From the NCBI RefSeq assembly GCF_010723735.1, contig NZ_BLLB01000002.1, positions 620,001 to 684,000 on the forward strand: 64,000 bases of DNA, in the 5' to 3' direction. Below are positions 44,117 through 53,662 of this stretch, in pieces. Position numbers and translations under genes: made by a program. Source of the DNA: Mycolicibacterium hippocampi. Lineage in GTDB: Bacteria; Actinomycetota; Actinomycetes; Mycobacteriales; Mycobacteriaceae. Positions within the stretch are counted from its first letter, which is position 1. Each line of letters begins with the position of its first letter. The notes under the pieces were generated by a model. It searched no databases and was not told the DNA's origin. It saw nothing but the letters and a program-made list of their open reading frames with translations.

Positions 44117-45283
44117 CTAACCGCTCGGTCTCGTGGTGATGTGGATGTGGTCGTAGTGACCGTAACCAGATCCTCTCGGGCCCGCCGGGGTGTGGTAGGT
44201 GCCGCGCCAGATCGCATCCTGCAAGCCGAACCGGCCCGCATTGCTCATGACGAACGCGAGGATCTCGTCTCCCAGCGCGATGCCCGCCGGGCTCCCGTGA
44301 TTCGGGATCATCACGTCGATCGCCAGACCCCTCGGGTGCCACGGCTTCGAGTCCGGGCGCACTCCGTCGATGGTGGAGATCTGGGGGAATCGGGAGCTGA
44401 TGGCGCGGGCGGCCAGGATGGTGTTGGGCTGCAGACCGGCTTCCCGCGCGACGCCGACCGGCAACGCCTCCGGAACATCCGGGAGAACCGCCGCAAGGGG
44501 CGAAACGACTTCGCCGGGCGGGGGTGGGGGCATGGCGATGATGGCCGGGTCGCCCGGCGGCGGAGCGCCTGGCGGCGGAGCGCCTGGCGGCGGAGCGCCC
44601 GGCGGCGGAGGAGGTGGCGCGGCCGGGGTGTCGAACACCGCCTGCTGCTGCGGTGTCAACGCCGCGTACTGCGCCTCCGCGTCGGCGATCTGCCGCAGCA
44701 GTTCGTCCCACTTGGCCTGCAGGTCCGCGTGCACCGCGGCAGAGCGCTCGGCTGCGGCACGGGCGTCGGTGGCCGATGCCTCGGAGGCTCGGATCGCATC
44801 GGCGGCACGCTCGCGCGCGAGCTGGAACGCCTTGACCTGGTTCGTCATCTCCGCCGGCAACGTCCGCTGCACCCACATCTGGTCGATGAGCTGTTGCGGG
44901 GAGTCTGCGGTCAGCACGGCGGCCAGCAGACCGGTGCGTCCGCTCATGTACATCGTGGCGGCCAACCGATTGACCGCGGCCTGAGAGGTCTGCAGTTGGG
45001 CGTTGGCGACCTCCAGCGCCGCCGCGTCGGCGCGGTGGCGCTCTTCGGCCGTTGTCTGAGCGGCCAGCTTGGCGTCGAGATCGAATTGCGCGGCGGTCAC
45101 GGCCTCACGGGTCTGCACCGCCTGTGCGGACACCTCGTTGAGCCTGGCCAGCGCGTCAGCGGCCGGATCCGCGCGCACGTCCCCCATCAAAGACATCGCC
45201 AACATCACCGCGACGGTCATCGCGCCGCACGCTGTCCGCCGAATCGAGAGGCGGACTCTGCCAATTCGCGTTGTCAACTTCAA
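44117..45283 (-). CDS. Secreted coiled-coil protein with LAS-like metal motifs (ARB_07466-like C-terminus)
   Basis: A 388-residue secreted protein. A TTG start at 45283 gives a basic, hydrophobic signal peptide ending DVRA and follows AAGGA. Residues about 40-215 are a long coiled coil like the N-terminus of RipA-type cell wall hydrolases. A GAPPP-repeat hinge (about 225-250) follows, then a domain of about 130 residues with WHPRGLAIDV (H-x6-D) and HYDHIHI (H-x-H), the zinc-ligand pattern of LAS/DD-carboxypeptidase-like folds. It probably binds or cuts peptidoglycan at division. The catalytic base is not identified, so it may be only a binding domain. Confidence 0.78.
   Translation of the reverse strand: MKLTTRIGRVRLSIRRTACGAMTVAVMLAMSLMGDVRADPAADALARLNEVSAQAVQTREAVTAAQFDLDAKLAAQTTAEERHRADAAALEVANAQLQTSQAAVNRLAATMYMSGRTGLLAAVLTADSPQQLIDQMWVQRTLPAEMTNQVKAFQLARERAADAIRASEASATDARAAAERSAAVHADLQAKWDELLRQIADAEAQYAALTPQQQAVFDTPAAPPPPPPGAPPPGAPPPGAPPPGDPAIIAMPPPPPGEVVSPLAAVLPDVPEALPVGVAREAGLQPNTILAARAISSRFPQISTIDGVRPDSKPWHPRGLAIDVMIPNHGSPAGIALGDEILAFVMSNAGRFGLQDAIWRGTYHTPAGPRGSGYGHYDHIHITTRPSG
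44556..44609 (-). repeat. 15-bp tandem repeat encoding Gly-Ala-Pro-Pro-Pro
   Basis: Three full units (GGCGGCGGAGCGCCT on the plus strand, one base differing in the third) and part of a fourth, in the hinge of the secreted coiled-coil protein. The length keeps frame, so copy number change would alter hinge length only. Confidence 0.85.
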
Positions 45284-45416
45284 AGATCCTTCGATGCGGT
45301 ACCGATCATGGTCCGGCCATGTGTCCCCGGACACGGTAGCGGGTCGATGCCATGACCGCTCAGCCAGCTGCCGCCCCTCCACGGGACGATGTCATCGGCG
45401 CGCGAGCCGTCGCTGC

Positions 45417-46709
45417 TCAGCCCGCGATCGAGGCTCGAACGTCCAGCATCGCCGTGTCGGCCGCCGAGCGCCCTGCGCCCAAGCCGACGGTGTCGTACGC
45501 CGAAAGCGGGCTGGCGACCGTTTTCGGGAAGAGCCGGGTGAACGCCTCGTCGACTGCGCGGTCGCGCGCTGCCAGCACCGGCAGCAACCGGTCGTCGCGT
45601 TGCAGCTCCTCGGTGACCGACGAACTGGTTGCGGCGAGTCGCTCCCCGATCCGGGTGGCGTAGGCGACCAGGAAAGACAGCCGAAACGACTTCGTACGCG
45701 ACTGACCACGAACGTCGTGCCGGCGTCCAGCGAGCAGCATCGCCCGGCTGGCCTGTACCAGCAGTGACGTCGTGAGCAGATCGACGACGTCCAGATCACT
45801 GTCGGCGCCGACGTTGACGACGCAGCCCAGGTCCTTGTGCCAGACAGTGCGGCACCGGTTGGCCTCCGCGACGGCCTGCACGAGGGCGACCTCCGCCGCC
45901 ACGTAGGGGTTGTCGATCCATACTCTGCGCGCCGCGGCGACGGATGACCGCCCGCGGTCATGATCGCCGATCGCTTCCCGCAATGAGTGCCGAACCATGA
46001 GTGCCTGCGCTTTTGCTGACAGCGCCTCGGCCTCGTCGGGAAACTCGGTGGCCTCGGCCTTGGCCAGCAACGCGCGCACCCGGGCAAGCATCTTCTCGTC
46101 GACCTCGTCGACCACAGCGGCCCGCTGGCGGTGCGAACCCGGCACCGGAAGCAGCCCCTCGATCGCGGGGATCCTCCCCAGGAGATTCAGGACCTGAAGG
46201 ACCACGGTCAGTGCGCTGCACTCGTCGGCGGAATGTGCAGCAGCCCAGCGCCCCATCTGCGGGGCGGACGGCGCCGGTCCGACCGCCGCCGCGATGTCGG
46301 CGAGCGCGGTGCGCCACCGCGGGTGCAGCGTCGCCGCCGAGTAGCGCCGGGACTCCAGCACGATGGCCTCGTCGAGGTAACGTGCGGTGGCCGCATCCAC
46401 CCTCCGGCGGGAGATCTCGTGAAGATCCGTCGGCGACCACCCATGCTCCCAAGCCGCTCGGATCGCCTCCTGCACGGCGAGGTCGGCAGCAACGTCGAGT
46501 TCGCGCTCGTAGCCGCGAGACTGTTCCAACACCTCGGACGCGCGCCACGGCGTGGGGGCGCTGGCAGCCGTACTCAATGTGATGACGAGACGCTGGAGGA
46601 TCTGCTCGCGATCGGGCTGTAGGTCCGGTCCGAGGTGTTCGCGGCCGGTGGCCGACCGCCACCGGTGCTTCTGCTTGACCTTCCGCCGTTCGCGGTTGCG
46701 CTTGCCCAC
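45417..46709 (-). CDS. DUF2786 domain protein
   Basis: A 430-residue cytosolic protein with a very basic N-terminus (MGKRNRERRKVKQKHRWR). The DUF2786 core lies at about 205-250 (KMLARVRALLAKAEATEFPD, then EAEALSAKAQALMVRHSL). A later domain (about 260-420) is alpha-helical. The family is of unknown role, often near nucleic acid genes; the Lys/Arg tail suggests RNA or DNA binding. Divergent from lppW with 112 bp between. No neighbours clarify it. Confidence 0.8.
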   Translation of the reverse strand: MGKRNRERRKVKQKHRWRSATGREHLGPDLQPDREQILQRLVITLSTAASAPTPWRASEVLEQSRGYERELDVAADLAVQEAIRAAWEHGWSPTDLHEISRRRVDAATARYLDEAIVLESRRYSAATLHPRWRTALADIAAAVGPAPSAPQMGRWAAAHSADECSALTVVLQVLNLLGRIPAIEGLLPVPGSHRQRAAVVDEVDEKMLARVRALLAKAEATEFPDEAEALSAKAQALMVRHSLREAIGDHDRGRSSVAAARRVWIDNPYVAAEVALVQAVAEANRCRTVWHKDLGCVVNVGADSDLDVVDLLTTSLLVQASRAMLLAGRRHDVRGQSRTKSFRLSFLVAYATRIGERLAATSSSVTEELQRDDRLLPVLAARDRAVDEAFTRLFPKTVASPLSAYDTVGLGAGRSAADTAMLDVRASIAG

Positions 46710-46821
46710 GTCCGGAATTTTGACTCAAGGGTCCGACAGTCGACGGCCGGTTAGGATTGGGTAACCGATGGCGCAGCTCAGCCCCAGCTCGCCTGGTTCC
46801 GGATCTGGCTGGAGGAGCTCC

Positions 46822-47754
46822 ATGCGTCGGTGGTTACCGAACCTTGTGACGACGATCGCGGCGGTCGTCTGCGTAACGCTGCTCAGCGCTTGTGCGGCAG
46901 AGGTCAGGGGTGCACCGCCGGCGCCGGCCGCGGAGAACAGGCCGCAGGCATCAGTCGTGCCGCAGGCACCGATCACGGAAGTGCCCGAAGCCCCGCCGGC
47001 TCCACCGGCTGCGCCATTCGACGGACTCGAGGCCCGCGTCAACCAAGCCACCGAAGACGCGGCCGCCGCCTCTGGCGCCGACATCAGAGTCGTTGTGCTG
47101 GACCGCAACACCGGACAGATCGCCTCCAGTGAGCCCGACCAACCCTTCCCGATCGCATCCGTGGTCAAGCTGTTCATCGCCGACGACCTGCTGCTGCGGG
47201 AGTCGCGAGGCGAGGTGGAACTGTCCGATGCCGACCGCAACACCCTCGACGTCATGCTGCGCTCCTCCGACGACAGTGCCGCCCAGATGTTCTGGGACCG
47301 CAGCGGTGGCAACGCCGTCATCGCGCGCGTCGTCGCCCGCTACGGGTTGACGGGTACGACGGCACCGGCCAACGGACGCTGGGACGTCACGCAGAGCACT
47401 GCAAGCGATCTCGTCCGCTACTACGACATGCTGTTGAACGGCACCGGTGGGCTGCCCCCCGAACAGGCCGACGTCATCCTCGGCAACCTCACGCAAGCGA
47501 CCCCGACGGGAACCGACGGGTACCCGCAGCGGTTCGGCATTCCCGACGGGCTCTACGCCGAGCCCGTTGCGTTCAAGCAGGGCTGGTTCTGCTGCTGGAA
47601 CGGCGGCAACCAGTTACACGTGTCCACCGGCGTGATCGGACCCGAACGTCGCTATGTGATGGCGATAAGCTCGCTGGATCCCGTCGGCGCCGCCGCCGCC
47701 CGCGAGAACATCACCCAGGCCGTCAAGACGATGTTTCCCGGCGGCACGATCTGA
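46822..47754 (+). CDS. lppW: LppW-like lipoprotein with class A beta-lactamase fold
   Basis: A 310-residue lipoprotein. The ATG at 46822 is set by GGAGGAG 5 nt upstream; an earlier frame start is not needed. Lipobox LLSAC. The fold carries S-V-V-K (FPIASVVKLFIADDLLL) and SSDDSAA at the places of the beta-lactamase SxxK and SDN motifs, and KQGW at the KTG place. Close to M. tuberculosis LppW (Rv2905), including GTDGYPQRFGIPDGLYAEPV and GVIGPERRY. The role is unknown; hydrolysis of beta-lactams is not expected as the general base region is not evident. Confidence 0.88.
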   Translation: MRRWLPNLVTTIAAVVCVTLLSACAAEVRGAPPAPAAENRPQASVVPQAPITEVPEAPPAPPAAPFDGLEARVNQATEDAAAASGADIRVVVLDRNTGQIASSEPDQPFPIASVVKLFIADDLLLRESRGEVELSDADRNTLDVMLRSSDDSAAQMFWDRSGGNAVIARVVARYGLTGTTAPANGRWDVTQSTASDLVRYYDMLLNGTGGLPPEQADVILGNLTQATPTGTDGYPQRFGIPDGLYAEPVAFKQGWFCCWNGGNQLHVSTGVIGPERRYVMAISSLDPVGAAAARENITQAVKTMFPGGTI

Positions 47755-47932
47755 CCGCTCAGACACAGCTGCAGCCTTGGTCGCTTGTGTGCCGCACTGA
47801 AACGGTCCCGCGCGTTGCGCAACAGACCACATCTCGGGTGGGTCAAGTATGCTCAGGGCCAAACAATCAGTCACACAATCAGACCGGCGCCCAGCCGGAC
47901 GTCAGCGGATCCCGCATTCAGAAGGAGTCCCC

Positions 47933-48655
47933 TTGACCACGCAGCCCGTGGCACCTGATTTCTCCGGCCTGAAAGCCATGTACATCAACTGCACATTGAA
48001 GCGCTCCCCCGAGGTCAGCAATACCCAGGGATTGGTGGATCGCAGTGTTGCACTGATGCGTAGCAACGGTGTCGAGGTCGACCAGATCCGCGCCGTCGAC
48101 CACGACATCGCGGTGGGCGTCCGGCCGGACATGACCGAATACGGCTGGGAGACCGACGAGTGGCCAGCCCTTCTCCAGCGTGTGCTGGCGGCGGACATCC
48201 TCGTGCTCGCCGGCCCCGTTTGGCTCGGCGACAACAGCTCGGTGATGCGCCAGGTGATCGAGCGACTCTACGGTTACTCCGGAGTCCTCAACGACAACGG
48301 CCAATACGCATACTACGGTCGCGCCGGCGGATGCCTGCTCACCGGTAACGAAGACGGTGTCAAACACTGCGCCATGAGCATTCTGTTCAGCCTCCAACAC
48401 ATTGGGTACACGGTGCCGCCTCAGGCGGACGCGGGGTGGATGGGCGCGGCAGGTCCGGGTCCGTCGTACCTCGACGAGGACTCTGGTGGGCCCGAGAACG
48501 ATTTTGTCAATCGCAACACCACATTCATGACCTACAACCTGATGCACATGGCGAAACTGCTCAAGAACGCGGGCGGGTTCCCAGCGTATGGAAATCAGCG
48601 TTCTGAATGGGAAGCCGGTTGTCACTTCGGGTATGAGAATCCGGAGTACCGCTAG
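47933..48655 (+). CDS. Flavodoxin-like NAD(P)H-dependent FMN oxidoreductase
   Basis: A 240-residue flavodoxin-fold protein. It starts with a KAMYINCTLKRSPEVSNTQ phosphate-binding loop, and has VLAGPVWLGDNSSVMRQ and GNEDGVKHC as FMN-contacting loops. This matches NADPH-dependent FMN reductase/quinone-reductase-like members in actinobacteria. A TTG start at 47933 is chosen because AAGGAG lies 5 nt upstream. It stands alone, with 178 bp before it. Likely cytosolic redox enzyme; the substrate is unknown. Confidence 0.82.
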   Translation: MTTQPVAPDFSGLKAMYINCTLKRSPEVSNTQGLVDRSVALMRSNGVEVDQIRAVDHDIAVGVRPDMTEYGWETDEWPALLQRVLAADILVLAGPVWLGDNSSVMRQVIERLYGYSGVLNDNGQYAYYGRAGGCLLTGNEDGVKHCAMSILFSLQHIGYTVPPQADAGWMGAAGPGPSYLDEDSGGPENDFVNRNTTFMTYNLMHMAKLLKNAGGFPAYGNQRSEWEAGCHFGYENPEYR

Positions 48656-48990
48656 CACGAAGGGAAGCGCGCGGCTGGGTCACACGGAGTAGGGGTCTCC
48701 CTGCCAGACAACCTATTTCACGGATCCGGTGATCCGGCAAGCCGACCGTCGCCGCTTCTGCTCGACCAAATACCCCATGTGGAATGGCTGGTGCCTCGGC
48801 GATGTGTCGGCGCTACGTCGACGGTCGTTCCCGAGCACAACTCACACCGAATCCAGTCGGCGCCCCTCACCGCCTGGCCGCATGAAGATGTCAGGCCGGC
48901 CGTCTACCATTCCCTCGACAGACCTGTGGTTGCCGAGTGGATCACCTGCGCGTTCGGTCCCCCAACCGGCCTTGATGGAAAGGACGAGCA
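48656..48990. other. 335-bp intergenic region before topoN
   Basis: No supported gene on either strand. It must hold the promoter of the topoN-topoM operon. TACCAT (48904-48909) is a possible -10. I see no repeats or strong operator. Confidence 0.5.
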
Positions 48991-51024
48991 GTGAGCTACA
49001 CCGCTGCCGACATCACCGAACTCGACGATGTCCAGCACACGCGCCTGCGGCCTGCGGTGAACCTCGGACTCGACGTGCTCAACACCGCGCTGCGCGAGCT
49101 GGTGGACAACGCGATCGAAGAGGTCGCCGACCCCAGCCACGGTGGGTCGTCCGTGACGATCACCCTGCACGCCGACGGATCTGTCAGCGTCGCCGACGAC
49201 GGTCGGGGCCTGCCCATCGACTCCGATCCGGTCAACGGCAAGAACGGCATCGTCAAGACGCTGGGCACCGCACGGGCAGGTGGCAAGTTCTCCGTCCATT
49301 CCGACGCCACGAGCACCGGCGCCGGGCTGAACGGCATCGGTGCCGCGGCTGCGGTGTTCATCTCCGCGCGGACCGACGTGACCGTGCGCCGCGGCGGGAA
49401 GACCTACCTACAGAGTTTCGGCCGCGGCTACCCCGGCACCTTCGACGGAAAGGACTTCGACCCGGACGCCCCGTTCACCCGCGCCGACACGCAGAAGCTG
49501 CGCGGCACCGGCAACCGCAAGCCCGACGCACACGGCACCACGGTGCGGATCCTCTTCGACCCGGCCGTGGTCCCGGACTCCAGCGTGGACATCAACGAGG
49601 TGCTGCTGCGCGCGCACGCCGCTTCGCGGATGTCTGCGGGGGTGAACCTGATCGTCGTCGACGAAGGCTGGCCCGGTGACGAGGTCCGGCCCGAGTTGCT
49701 CGAACCGTTCCACGGCCCGTGGGGCACCGAGACCCTGCTGGACCTGATGTGCATCGCCGCCGGCACTCCGGTACCCGGCGTGCGCGCCGTGGTCGAGGGC
49801 CGCGGCGAATACACCACCGGCCGCGGCCCGACCCCGTTCCGCTGGTCGCTGACGGCCGGCCCCGCCGAGCCGGCCACGGTCGCCGCGTTCTGCAACACCG
49901 TGCGCACCCCCGGGGGCGGATCACACCTGAGCGCGGCCGTGAAAGGGATGTCCGAAGCCCTGGCCGACCGCGCCTCCCGCATCCGCGACCTGGGCCTGGC
50001 CAAAGGCGAGGACGGACCGGAAGCGCAGGATTTCGCCGCAGTGACCGCGCTCGCCGTGGACACCCGGGCACCAGATGTGAGTTGGGACTCCCAGGCCAAG
50101 ACCGCGGTGTCGTCGCGCTCGCTGAACGTCGCGATGGCCCCGGACGTGGCGCGCAGCGTCACCATCTGGGCGGCCAATCCCGGCAACGCAGACGCCGTGA
50201 CGCTGTGGACCAAGCTGGCGTTGGAATCGGCCCGGGCACGGCGCAGCGCCGAAGGCGCCAAAGCCCGGTCCCGGGCAGCGTCGAAAGCCAAGGGGCTGGG
50301 AACCAACCTGTCGCTGCCGCCGAAGCTGCTGCCCAGCCGGGAGACCGGCCGCGGGTCGGGTGCCGAGTTGTTCCTGTGCGAGGGCGATTCCGCGCTGGGC
50401 ACCATCAAGGCGGCGCGCGACGCCACCTTCCAGGCGGCCTACCCGCTGAAGGGCAAGCCCCCCAACGTCTACGGGTTCACGGTGAACAAGGCCCGGATCA
50501 AGGACGAGTTCGACTCGATCGAACGGATCCTGGGCTGCGGGGTCCGCGACAGCTGCGATCCCGAATCGTGCCGCTACGACCGGATCCTGTTCGCCTCCGA
50601 CGCCGACCCCGACGGGGGCAACATCAACTCCAGTCTGATCTCGATGTTCCTGGACTTCTACCGGCCACTCGTCGAAGCGGGCATGGTGTACGTGACGTTG
50701 CCGCCGCTGTTCGTGGTCAAAGACGGCCAGCAACGGATCTACTGCCAAGACGAATCCGAGCGCGACGCCGCGGTGGCCGAGCTGCGCGCCACCTCGAAAC
50801 GCAAGGTGGAGGTGCAGCGGAACAAGGGTCTCGGCGAGATGGACGCCGACGACTTCTGGAACACCGTGCTCGATCCGCGGCGCCGCACCGTCATCCGGGT
50901 GCATCCCGACGACAGCGAGGCGAAGTTGCACCACACGCTGTTCGGCGGACCACCCGAGGGCCGGCGCACGTGGATGGCCGACGTCGCCGCCCGCGTCGAC
51001 ACCTCTGCTCTCGACCTGACATAG
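48991..51024 (+). CDS. topoN: TopoN: GyrB-like subunit of an atypical type II topoisomerase
   Basis: A 677-residue GyrB/ParE homologue: GHKL ATPase (about 15-210) with ELVDNAIEE, VADDGRGLP and TGAGLNGIGAAAA; transducer (about 215-400); TOPRIM (about 450-570) with LCEGDSAL and ASDADPDG. Several motifs differ from housekeeping GyrB (DDGRG not DNGRG; a SQAKTA loop in place of the QTK loop). It is followed by topoM within 11 bp. The M. smegmatis TopoN/TopoM pair has been described as a type II enzyme with positive supercoiling activity; identity is inferred by composition and gene order. GTG at 48991 after GGAAAGGACG. Confidence 0.85.
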   Translation: MSYTAADITELDDVQHTRLRPAVNLGLDVLNTALRELVDNAIEEVADPSHGGSSVTITLHADGSVSVADDGRGLPIDSDPVNGKNGIVKTLGTARAGGKFSVHSDATSTGAGLNGIGAAAAVFISARTDVTVRRGGKTYLQSFGRGYPGTFDGKDFDPDAPFTRADTQKLRGTGNRKPDAHGTTVRILFDPAVVPDSSVDINEVLLRAHAASRMSAGVNLIVVDEGWPGDEVRPELLEPFHGPWGTETLLDLMCIAAGTPVPGVRAVVEGRGEYTTGRGPTPFRWSLTAGPAEPATVAAFCNTVRTPGGGSHLSAAVKGMSEALADRASRIRDLGLAKGEDGPEAQDFAAVTALAVDTRAPDVSWDSQAKTAVSSRSLNVAMAPDVARSVTIWAANPGNADAVTLWTKLALESARARRSAEGAKARSRAASKAKGLGTNLSLPPKLLPSRETGRGSGAELFLCEGDSALGTIKAARDATFQAAYPLKGKPPNVYGFTVNKARIKDEFDSIERILGCGVRDSCDPESCRYDRILFASDADPDGGNINSSLISMFLDFYRPLVEAGMVYVTLPPLFVVKDGQQRIYCQDESERDAAVAELRATSKRKVEVQRNKGLGEMDADDFWNTVLDPRRRTVIRVHPDDSEAKLHHTLFGGPPEGRRTWMADVAARVDTSALDLT

Positions 51025-51035
51025 GGAGATTTGCT

Positions 51036-53174
51036 GTGACCGCCACACTCGACATCCCCGAGCAGAACCCCGAACTGGTGCTCGACCAGAGGGCCGACGA
51101 CTACTGGAACCACTACCAGCTGACCTTCGCCCTCTACAGCGTCAGCGACCGCGCCATCCCGTCCGCGTTCGACGGGCTCAAGCCCGGGCAGCGGCGCCTG
51201 CTGTATCAGATGCACGACTCCAGGCTGCTTCCCGGGAACAAGCCGCAGAAGTCGTCGAAGGTGTGCTCGGCCGTCACCGGCAACCTCCATCCGCACGGCG
51301 GGGCGTCGATGTACGGAGCCGCGGCACTGATGGCTGCGGATTTCCAGCGTGTGAAAGTGATTGACGGACAAGGTGCCTTCCCGCGCATCCAGGGTGACAT
51401 CCCCGCCGCCGACCGCTACACCGAGATGCGGCTGTCGGCACCCGGTGCGGCACTGACCGCCGAGCTCAACGATCATGCCGTGCCGATGGTGTCGACGTTC
51501 GACGGCGAGTGGATCGAGCCGACGGTGCTGCCCGCCCAGTGGCCGGTGCTGCTCTGCAATGGTGCGGTCGGCATCGCCGAAGGATGGGCCACCAAGGTGC
51601 CGGCCCACAACCCCCGCGAGATCATGGCGGCCTGCCGCGCACTGCTCAAGACCCCGAACATGACCGACGATCGATTGCTCAAACTCATCCCCGGCCCCGA
51701 CTGGGGTTGCGGCGCAACCGTGGTCGGCACGGCGGGCCTACGCGAGTACATCACCACCGGCCGCGGCCAGTTCACGGTGCGCGGCACGGTGTCGGTGGAC
51801 GGGAAGAACGTCATCGTCACCGAGTTGCCGCCCGGTGTCGCGAGCAACACCGTGCAGGAACGCATCCGCGCGCTGGTCGAATCCGGGGAACTGTCCGGCG
51901 TGGCCGACATGTCCGATCTCACCGACCGCCGCAACGGGTTGCGCATCGTGGTCACCGCCAAACGCGGCCACAGTGCCGAGACCATCCGCGACCAACTGCT
52001 CGCGCTGACCCCGCTGGAGGGCACGTTCGCCGCCAGCCTGGTCGCGCTCGACGAGGACCGGGTGCCGCGCTGGTGGTCGGTGCGCGAACTGATCGCCGCG
52101 TTCCTGCATCTGCGCGACTCGGTGGTGTTGCGGCGCAGCGAGCACCGGCTGGAGAAGGTCACCGCGCGGCGTCACCTGGTGGCCGGCCTGATGACCATCC
52201 ATCTCGACATCGATGCCGCCGTCGCGGTCATCCGGAGCTCCGACACCGTCGACGAGGCCCGCCAGGGACTGCAGGACCGGTTCGCGATCGACACCGAACA
52301 AGCTGATTACGTTCTGGCGCTGCAACTGCGCCGGCTGACCAAGCTCGACGTCATCGAGCTGCAGGCCGAAGCGGAGAAGCTGGACGCCGAGTTCGTCGCG
52401 CTCACCGAACTGGTATCCAATCCGGATGCGCGTCGGACGGTGATCGACAAGGAACTCAAAGAGACGGCGAAGCTGTTCGCGGACAGCGAGTTCGACCGGC
52501 GCACGGTGCTGGACTTCGACGCCACCCCGGTGACGTCCAAAACCGACGAGGACGGGCCGCGCGAGCGCAAGGTCAACTCGTCGTGGCGACTCGATGACCG
52601 CGGCGTGCTCTCCGACAGTCGCGGCGACCTGCTCACCTCGGGCCTGGGGTGGGCGGTATGGACCGACGGTCGTGTCAAGTTCACCACCGGCAACGGCCTG
52701 CCCTACAAGATCCGGGACATGCCGGTGGCTCCGGACATCACCGGGCTGCTGCAGTCCGGGGTGCTGGCCGCCGGCTCCCATCTGGCGTTGGTGACGCGCC
52801 GGGGAAAGGTGCTGCGGATCGACCCCGCAGCGGTCAATCCGCAGGGCGCGGCGGGTAATGGCGTGGCCGGGGTGAAGCTGGCGGGCGATGACGATCAGGT
52901 GGTCGCCGCCCTGCCGCTGACGTGTGAGAACGGCGAGGCCATCCTGTCGATTTCCGAAAAGGGCTGGAAGGTCACCGAAGTCGCCGACATCCCGGTGAAG
53001 GGCCGCGGTGGCGCCGGTGTCGGGTTCCATCCGTTCGTGGGCGGTGAGAATGCACTCGTGTCGGCGACGGTCTCGACGACCGGCTTCGTGCGCGGCAAGA
53101 GGGCGGTGCGCGCCGAGAAGCGGGCGAAGGCTTCGGTGAAGGGCTCCGGCGCGGATGTGACGCCTGCGGGCTAG
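51036..53174 (+). CDS. topoM: TopoM: GyrA-like subunit of an atypical type II topoisomerase
   Basis: A 712-residue GyrA/ParC homologue. Winged-helix and tower region (about 30-490) with KPGQRRLLYQM, GNLHPHGGASMYG and catalytic Tyr128 in AADRYTEMRLS; a C-terminal domain (about 500-712) with few blades, shorter than GyrA (about 840 aa), ending VKGRGGAGVGF in place of the GyrA-box QRRGGKG. The GTG at 51036 follows GGGAG. The frame is open far upstream across topoN, but that is a shadow. Works with TopoN. A short CTD without a standard GyrA box agrees with an enzyme that does not make negative supercoils. Confidence 0.85.
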   Translation: MTATLDIPEQNPELVLDQRADDYWNHYQLTFALYSVSDRAIPSAFDGLKPGQRRLLYQMHDSRLLPGNKPQKSSKVCSAVTGNLHPHGGASMYGAAALMAADFQRVKVIDGQGAFPRIQGDIPAADRYTEMRLSAPGAALTAELNDHAVPMVSTFDGEWIEPTVLPAQWPVLLCNGAVGIAEGWATKVPAHNPREIMAACRALLKTPNMTDDRLLKLIPGPDWGCGATVVGTAGLREYITTGRGQFTVRGTVSVDGKNVIVTELPPGVASNTVQERIRALVESGELSGVADMSDLTDRRNGLRIVVTAKRGHSAETIRDQLLALTPLEGTFAASLVALDEDRVPRWWSVRELIAAFLHLRDSVVLRRSEHRLEKVTARRHLVAGLMTIHLDIDAAVAVIRSSDTVDEARQGLQDRFAIDTEQADYVLALQLRRLTKLDVIELQAEAEKLDAEFVALTELVSNPDARRTVIDKELKETAKLFADSEFDRRTVLDFDATPVTSKTDEDGPRERKVNSSWRLDDRGVLSDSRGDLLTSGLGWAVWTDGRVKFTTGNGLPYKIRDMPVAPDITGLLQSGVLAAGSHLALVTRRGKVLRIDPAAVNPQGAAGNGVAGVKLAGDDDQVVAALPLTCENGEAILSISEKGWKVTEVADIPVKGRGGAGVGFHPFVGGENALVSATVSTTGFVRGKRAVRAEKRAKASVKGSGADVTPAG

Positions 53175-53183
53175 AGCCACGCA

Positions 53184-53612
53184 TCAGTCGTAGATGACGT
53201 CCAGCCCCCGGCGCCTGAGATCGGCCAGGCCGGCGCGCATGGTGTCGAGCTGCTCTGCGCTGTGCCCGACCCAGTCGGTGATTTCGCCGACGATACGCAC
53301 GGGTTCCTTGGTGCGATAGGAGCGGGTCGGATTGCCCGGCAGCTTCTTGTCGGTCACATTCGGATCGTCTTCGACGTGCCCTTGCGGCTCCACGACGAAG
53401 ATCCGGCAGCGGCCGTCCCCGGCGGCCATCTCGGCTCCCCAGACCGCGGCGTCCAACGTCTGGGTCACGTACACGTGGTTCATGACGCGATCCTTGTCGT
53501 AGTTCGACAGACGACCGGGCACCAGCAGATCTCCGACAGAGAGATCGGCTTTGGTGCCGTGCAGGTACACGCCCTCGTCGTATACCTCGAACGGTTTCGG
53601 TCTCTGCGACAC
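53184..53612 (-). CDS. arr: NAD(+)-rifampin ADP-ribosyltransferase (Arr)
   Basis: A 142-residue Arr. The triad known from M. smegmatis Arr (His19, Tyr49, Asp84) is at His18 (YLHGTKADL), Tyr48 (NHVYVTQ) and Asp83 (EDDPNV). It moves ADP-ribose from NAD to the C-23 hydroxyl of rifampicin, giving intrinsic rifamycin resistance. The GTG at 53612 is chosen because GGGGGAG lies 6 nt upstream and because the length then equals known Arr. It is convergent with topoM (9 bp apart) and downstream of the Rrf2-controlled oxidoreductase, separated by a hairpin. Confidence 0.93.
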   Translation of the reverse strand: MSQRPKPFEVYDEGVYLHGTKADLSVGDLLVPGRLSNYDKDRVMNHVYVTQTLDAAVWGAEMAAGDGRCRIFVVEPQGHVEDDPNVTDKKLPGNPTRSYRTKEPVRIVGEITDWVGHSAEQLDTMRAGLADLRRRGLDVIYD

Positions 53613-53662
53613 AACAACTCCCCCTGTTCGGATCACTCAGTTGCACGAGTGTGCGGCACGAC

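Noticed and set aside
49719..53174. A single open frame of 1151 codons across topoN and topoM
   Set aside because: The first 439 codons read Arg/Gly-rich low-complexity text in the +2-shifted frame of topoN. The real topoM starts at the GTG at 51036 with GGGAG upstream.
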